Source of the DNA: Pseudomonas sp. 8O
GTDB lineage: Bacteria > Pseudomonadota > Gammaproteobacteria > Pseudomonadales > Pseudomonadaceae
DNA length: 64,000 nt
Reading direction: 5' to 3'
Assembly: GCF_902506495.1 (NCBI RefSeq)
Contig: NZ_LR733264.1
Span: 248,001-312,000 of the forward strand
Under the pieces are notes generated by a model. That model saw nothing but the letters and a program-made list of their open reading frames with translations, ran no database searches and had not been told where the DNA came from. Made by a program: the position numbers and the translations under genes. This document shows positions 60,599-64,000 of the stretch, piece after piece. Each line of letters begins with the position of its first letter. Positions within the stretch are counted from its first letter, which is position 1.

Positions 60599-60646
60599 TG
60601 AACGGTTACTGCTATACAGAACCAGTCAAGATCAGGAGGCAAAGGA

Positions 60647-61111
60647 ATGCTTCGTCCAGACAAACCGCATGCAGATGCACTACGCCGAGGACGCTTTTCC
60701 GAACCTGGTCGCGTCTACTTGCTGACGGCTGTGCTACATGGGCGCGAAGCGCTTCTGCAGGATTTCGCACTCGGGCGGTTGTTGGTCGCCGAGTTGCGCG
60801 ATGCTCATGAGAATGGCCTGGCGCACTCCCTGGCATGGGTCGTGATGCCTGATCATCTGCATTGGCTGGTGCAGCTGGAGCGCACACCCCTGGATGAGCT
60901 GATGCGTCGGATAAAAGGCCGCAGCGCTCGACGGATCAATCAGTATTTGTCGCGTTTAGGCCCGTTATGGCAGCACGGCTTCCATGATCGGGCTTTGCGC
61001 CAGGAAGAGGACTTACAGACTGTCGCACGATACGTGATTGCCAATCCTGTGCGGGCAGGCCTGGTAAAGCGGGTGGCGGATTACCCGCTATGGGACACCG
61101 TGTGGCTGTAG
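60647..61111 (+). CDS. REP-associated tyrosine transposase (RAYT, Y1 family)
   Basis: 154 aa, full length for a short RAYT. The HUH pair is in LAWVVMPDHLHWLVQLERTP (MPDHLHWL), the catalytic Tyr region in QTVARYVIANPVRAGLVKRV, with PLWQHGFHDRALRQEEDLQT between. The family is credited with dispersing REP elements. Its REP pairs at both sides, of a type (C) different from those elsewhere in the window, are probably its cognate substrate. It is intact, without frameshift or truncation. Confidence 0.94.
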   Translation: MLRPDKPHADALRRGRFSEPGRVYLLTAVLHGREALLQDFALGRLLVAELRDAHENGLAHSLAWVVMPDHLHWLVQLERTPLDELMRRIKGRSARRINQYLSRLGPLWQHGFHDRALRQEEDLQTVARYVIANPVRAGLVKRVADYPLWDTVWL

Positions 61112-61117
61112 AGCTTA

Positions 61118-61177
61118 TCGCGGCTGAAGCCGCTCCTACGGGGCGTACGCTGTGTGTAGGAGCGGCTTCAGCCGCGA
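61118..61177. repeat. REP pair (type C), right of the RAYT gene
   Basis: TCGCGGCTGAAGCCGCTCCT-AC and GTAGGAGCGGCTTCAGCCGC-GA, perfect complements 16 bases apart. It ends 10 bases before the stop of the convergent permease gene. Confidence 0.93.
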
Positions 61178-61187
61178 CTATTGAGCC

Positions 61188-62114
61188 TCAATGCCCCGCC
61201 CGCCACGGCTGGCCCAGCGATACCGGTGCATACAGCCGGGTCTTGATCGCATCGCGCGACAGCAGCACCAGCACCACGATTGTGGCGACGTAGGGCAGCA
61301 TGGCCAGCAGGTTCGACGGGATCGACAGGCCAATGCCCTGCGCCACCAGATGGAGGATGCTGGCCAGGCCGAACAGGTAGGCGCCGAGCAGCACGCGCAA
61401 TACGCGCCAACTGGCGAACACCACCAGCGCCAGGGCGATCCAGCCGCGCCCGGCGGTCATGTTCTCCGCCCACATCGGCGTGTACGCCAGCGACAGGTAG
61501 CCACCGGCCAGGCCGGCCATGGCGCCGCCGAACAGCACTGCCAGGGTACGCACGCGCAGCACCGGCAGGCCCATGGCGCTGGCGGCGTCCGGGTTCTCGC
61601 CGACGGCCTGGATGATCAGGCCGATGCGGCTTCTCATCAGTACCCAGGCCACCAGGGTGAACAGGGCGAAGGACAGGTAGATCAGCACGTCCTGGGCGAA
61701 TAGCATGCGCCCGATCAGCGGGATGTCAGACAGCAGCGGGATGACGATGGGCTCGAAGCCGGTCAGCGGCTTGCCCACCCAGGCTGCACCGACGAAGGTG
61801 GACAAGCCGACGCCGAAGATGGTCAGGGCCAGGCCGGTGGCCACCTGGTTGGCGTTGAAACCCAGCGCCACGGCGGCGAACAGTAACGACAGCAGCATGC
61901 CGGCGGCAATCGCCAGCAGCACGCCCAGCCACAGGCTTCCGGTGCTGAAGGCGACGATGAAGCCGATCACCGCGCCGAACAGCATCATGCCTTCCTGGCC
62001 GAGGTTGAGCACGCCGCTCTTCTCGCACACCAGCTCGCCCAGGGCCACCAGCAGCAGCGGCGTGCCGGTGCGCACCATGGCATAGAAGATATTGGTCAAC
62101 AGATCGAGATCCAT
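61188..62114 (-). CDS. ABC transporter permease, BMP/nucleoside type (second permease)
   Basis: 308 aa from the ATG at 62112-62114, with an AAGGAA site; the longer frame runs into a repeat. About 8-10 membrane helices. LGELVCEKSGVLNLGQEGMM and VATGLALTIFGVGLSTFVGA are signatures of the branched-chain/nucleoside BPD_transp_2 permeases; GENPDAASAMGLPVLRVRTL is the coupling-loop region. Pairs with the permease upstream to form the membrane channel of the purine/nucleoside importer. Confidence 0.92.
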   Translation of the reverse strand: MDLDLLTNIFYAMVRTGTPLLLVALGELVCEKSGVLNLGQEGMMLFGAVIGFIVAFSTGSLWLGVLLAIAAGMLLSLLFAAVALGFNANQVATGLALTIFGVGLSTFVGAAWVGKPLTGFEPIVIPLLSDIPLIGRMLFAQDVLIYLSFALFTLVAWVLMRSRIGLIIQAVGENPDAASAMGLPVLRVRTLAVLFGGAMAGLAGGYLSLAYTPMWAENMTAGRGWIALALVVFASWRVLRVLLGAYLFGLASILHLVAQGIGLSIPSNLLAMLPYVATIVVLVLLSRDAIKTRLYAPVSLGQPWRAGH

Positions 62115-62139
62115 GGGGATTTCCTTTGTGTATAGCTTT

Positions 62140-62213
62140 GTAGGAGCGAGGGGGACGCCCAGTGCTTGCTCGCGATCAGTGTCGGCAAGGATCGCGAGCA
62201 AGCTCGCTCCTAC
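62140..62213. repeat. REP-like pair (type D)
   Basis: GTAGGAGCGAGGGGGACGCC...ATCGCGAGCAAGCTCGCTCC-TAC: GTAGGAGC heads as in other REPs, but with a GAGCAAGCTC core, so a fourth sequence type. It lies in the 109-base gap between the two permease genes, splitting the operon. Confidence 0.8.
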
Positions 62214-62223
62214 AGGTTCTTTG

Positions 62224-63327
62224 TCAGGCCATGGCCTCGGTGTTGTTTTTGGCGTCGCGCTTCACCCATTTCCACTTCAGCCGAGGTCGGTAGAGGATCA
62301 GCACGTCGCAGGCCAACAGGTAGAACAGCATCATTCCCTGGAACAGTTGGGTGATCGCCTGCGGCAGGTTGAGGTTCATCTGTGCGTTCTCGCCGCCCAG
62401 ATACAGCAGCGCCATCAGCAGGCTGGCGAACAGAATGCCGAGTGGGTTGAGGCGGCCGAGGAAGGCCACGGTGATCGCCGCATAGCCGTAGCCGGGCGAG
62501 ACCTGCGGCACCAGCTGGCCGATGGGGCCGGCCACTTCGCCGACGCCGGCCATACCGGCCAGTGCGCCGCTGACCAGCAGGGCGAACCACACCAGGCGCC
62601 TCTCGCGAAAGCCGACGAAGCCGGCGGCGCGACTGTCCAGGCCCAGTACCTTTATCTGAAAGCCGAGAAAACTCTTGTGCAGCAACACCCACACTGCCAC
62701 CAGGGCCAGCAGCGCCAGGTACAGGCCGCCGTGCAGGCGACCGTCCTCGCTGACCAGTGGCAGGCGGCTGGCATCGCCGAACATCGCCGATTCGGGGAAA
62801 TTGAAACCGGCCGGATCTTTCAGTGGGCCATGCACGAAGAACAGCAGCAGGTTCAGCGCGATGTAGTTGAGCATGATGCTGGTGAGGATTTCGTTGGCAT
62901 TGAACTGCGTGCGCAGCCAGGCGGTGAGCCCGGCCCAGGCGGCGCCCGCGCAGGTGCCGGCCAGCACCACCGCCGCCAGCGCCCAGCGGCTGTCCCAGTC
63001 GATCAGTTGCAGGGCCATGGCGCTGCCGGCCAGGGCGCCGATCAGCAGTTGGCCCTCGGCGCCGATGTTCCAGATGCGCGCCTGGTAGGCCACCGCCAGG
63101 CCGAGGGCGCACAGCAGGATCGGCAGCGCCTTGACCAGCAGTTCGGACACGCCATACCAGTCGCTGATCGGGGCGATCAACAGGGTGTGCAAGGTTTCCA
63201 GCGGATCATGGCCAAGCAGGGTGAACAGCAGCACACCGCTGATCAGGGTCAGTACGGCGGCCAGCAGCGGCGACAGCCAGAGCATGGGGCGCGACTGCTG
63301 GCCGCGCGGTTCCAGGGATAACAGCAT
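62224..63327 (-). CDS. ABC transporter permease, BMP/nucleoside type (first permease)
   Basis: 367 aa, about ten membrane helices. LAVAYQARIWNIGAEGQLLI is the GxIxNIGAEGQ motif typical of nucleoside-ABC permeases, followed by MLNYIALNLLLFFVHG and RAAGFVGFRERRLVWFALLV. It lies 11 bases after the ATPase gene and before the second permease. With the BMP protein it forms a purine/nucleoside importer. Confidence 0.93.
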   Translation of the reverse strand: MLLSLEPRGQQSRPMLWLSPLLAAVLTLISGVLLFTLLGHDPLETLHTLLIAPISDWYGVSELLVKALPILLCALGLAVAYQARIWNIGAEGQLLIGALAGSAMALQLIDWDSRWALAAVVLAGTCAGAAWAGLTAWLRTQFNANEILTSIMLNYIALNLLLFFVHGPLKDPAGFNFPESAMFGDASRLPLVSEDGRLHGGLYLALLALVAVWVLLHKSFLGFQIKVLGLDSRAAGFVGFRERRLVWFALLVSGALAGMAGVGEVAGPIGQLVPQVSPGYGYAAITVAFLGRLNPLGILFASLLMALLYLGGENAQMNLNLPQAITQLFQGMMLFYLLACDVLILYRPRLKWKWVKRDAKNNTEAMA

Positions 63328-63338
63328 GACGGGCTCCG

Positions 63339-64000
63339 TCAGCAGGCCGCAGCAGCGGCGGGTTGATCGAATTCACCGGCCATCCAGCGGCCGACCTCCA
63401 CGGGGCAGACCTGAGCGGTGTTGGTCAGCGGCGACAACCGCCCGCTGCACAGGGCGCCAATGCGGTCGCTGATCTGGAACAGTTCGTCGAGGTCTTCGGA
63501 GATCACCAGGATCGCCGCGCCGGCATCGCGCAGGGCGATCAGGGCACGGTGGATGGCGGCGGCGGCGCCGACGTCCACGCCCCAGGTCGGGTGCGCGGCC
63601 ACCAGCAGCTTGGGCTGTTGCAGAATTTCCCGGCCGAGGATGAATTTCTGCAGGTTGCCGCCGGACAAGCTGCGCGCCGCCGTGTCGGCATTCGGCGTTT
63701 TCACCGCGAAGCGGCGGATGATCTCCTCGGCCAGTGCGCGCACCTTGCCACGCTGCACCAGGCCGCCCTTGACCAGGCCCTGGCCGAAGGCGGTGAGCAG
63801 GGCGTTGTCCACCAGGCTCATTTCCGGTACGGCGCCATGACCGAGGCGTTCGGCCGGCACGAACGCCAGCCCCAGCTGGCGCCGTGCATCGGGATGCAGG
63901 TTGGCCACCGGCGCCGCATCGATGCTCACTCGCTCACGTTCGCCACGCGGAAGGCGGGCTTCGCCGCTGAGCAGCGCGAGCAACTCGTCCTGGCCATTGC
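63339..64000 (-). CDS. ABC transporter ATP-binding protein, BMP/nucleoside type (C-terminal part)
   Basis: Runs off the right edge; 220 residues are visible. They form the second ATPase domain of a double-domain ATPase: NGQDELLALLSGEARLP follows the second Walker A region, FVPAERLGHGAVPEMSLVDN is the characteristic linker, and ARSLSGGNLQKFILGREIL is the signature motif. TWGVDVGAAAAIHRALIALR and ISEDLDELFQISDRIGAL are the D-loop/H-loop equivalents; the usual Q-P-T-x-G-x-D is here AHPTWGVD. This ATPase powers the two downstream permeases. Confidence 0.92.
   Translation of the reverse strand, partial: NGQDELLALLSGEARLPRGERERVSIDAAPVANLHPDARRQLGLAFVPAERLGHGAVPEMSLVDNALLTAFGQGLVKGGLVQRGKVRALAEEIIRRFAVKTPNADTAARSLSGGNLQKFILGREILQQPKLLVAAHPTWGVDVGAAAAIHRALIALRDAGAAILVISEDLDELFQISDRIGALCSGRLSPLTNTAQVCPVEVGRWMAGEFDQPAAAAAC

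Noticed and set aside
60535..61185. Type C palindromes as attachment sites of an integrated element
   Set aside because: They are paired REPs around a RAYT; no integrase, and the units recur in decayed form elsewhere.

Overview
The window is high-GC, densely packed DNA from a Pseudomonas-type gammaproteobacterium. Support comes from a MexAB/TtgABC-type RND pump with a divergent TetR regulator and a TtgR-like operator, an OprC/NosA-type copper receptor, an 8-oxoguanine/adenine deaminase purine cluster, a hydroxyproline catabolic cluster, and many Pseudomonas-style REP palindromes with one REP-associated transposase. The species cannot be fixed from sequence alone; a P. mendocina/oleovorans/alcaligenes-like relative is a guess. 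No rRNA, tRNA, CRISPR array, prophage or intact insertion sequence was recognised.

Layout. 1-15.6 kb holds housekeeping and accessory single genes: two solitary periplasmic solute-binding proteins, an EEP-family phosphatase/nuclease, a CDGSH protein, SDR, VOC proteins, YciC, YbaK, a NYN ribonuclease-like protein, a DnaQ-like exonuclease, a DEAD-box helicase, a REC-CheC response regulator with a PAS partner, a BaiN-like flavoprotein, a class V aminotransferase, a methyltransferase and a histone-deacetylase-like hydrolase. 15.6-19.6 kb is an inserted segment (MRJP-like protein, VOC/LysR pair, IS66 remnant, TrhA) flanked by two diverged copies of one HDAC/GNAT gene junction. 19.8-26.4 kb holds GNAT-SagB, TesB-HAD, an alpha/beta hydrolase and an SDR/TetR pair with two palindromic operators. 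26.5-33.1 kb is the tripartite efflux pump and its repressor. 33.1-36.0 kb holds a 60-aa protein between direct repeats and an ABM/alcohol dehydrogenase operon under a LysR.

36.1-44.8 kb is a complete route for trans-4-hydroxy-L-proline: PAS-AraC regulator, APC permease, imino-acid reductase, 2-epimerase, pyrroline-4-hydroxy-2-carboxylate deaminase, ketoglutarate semialdehyde dehydrogenase and a DadA-like D-hydroxyproline dehydrogenase. 44.9-54.4 kb is a metal-acquisition block: DUF2946-like protein, FecA-like TonB receptor, two PepSY membrane proteins, a PCu(A)C copper chaperone, a second DUF2946 protein, an OprC-type copper receptor, then a PepSY protein and cytochrome b561. 54.5-64 kb, on the minus strand, is a purine uptake and salvage cluster (ABC ATPase, two permeases, 8-oxoguanine deaminase, BMP binding protein, 2OG-Fe(II) oxygenase, adenine/adenosine deaminase), interrupted by a MerR-controlled membrane protein and a RAYT gene between its REP pairs.

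The most unusual material is in the repeats: a family of roughly 146-162 bp long-hairpin elements whose two arms change together between copies, several repeat classes that abut or supply stop codons of neighbouring genes, a 138-bp tandem duplication that has copied the 3' end of a gene, and the duplicated HDAC/GNAT junction that marks an old insertion.
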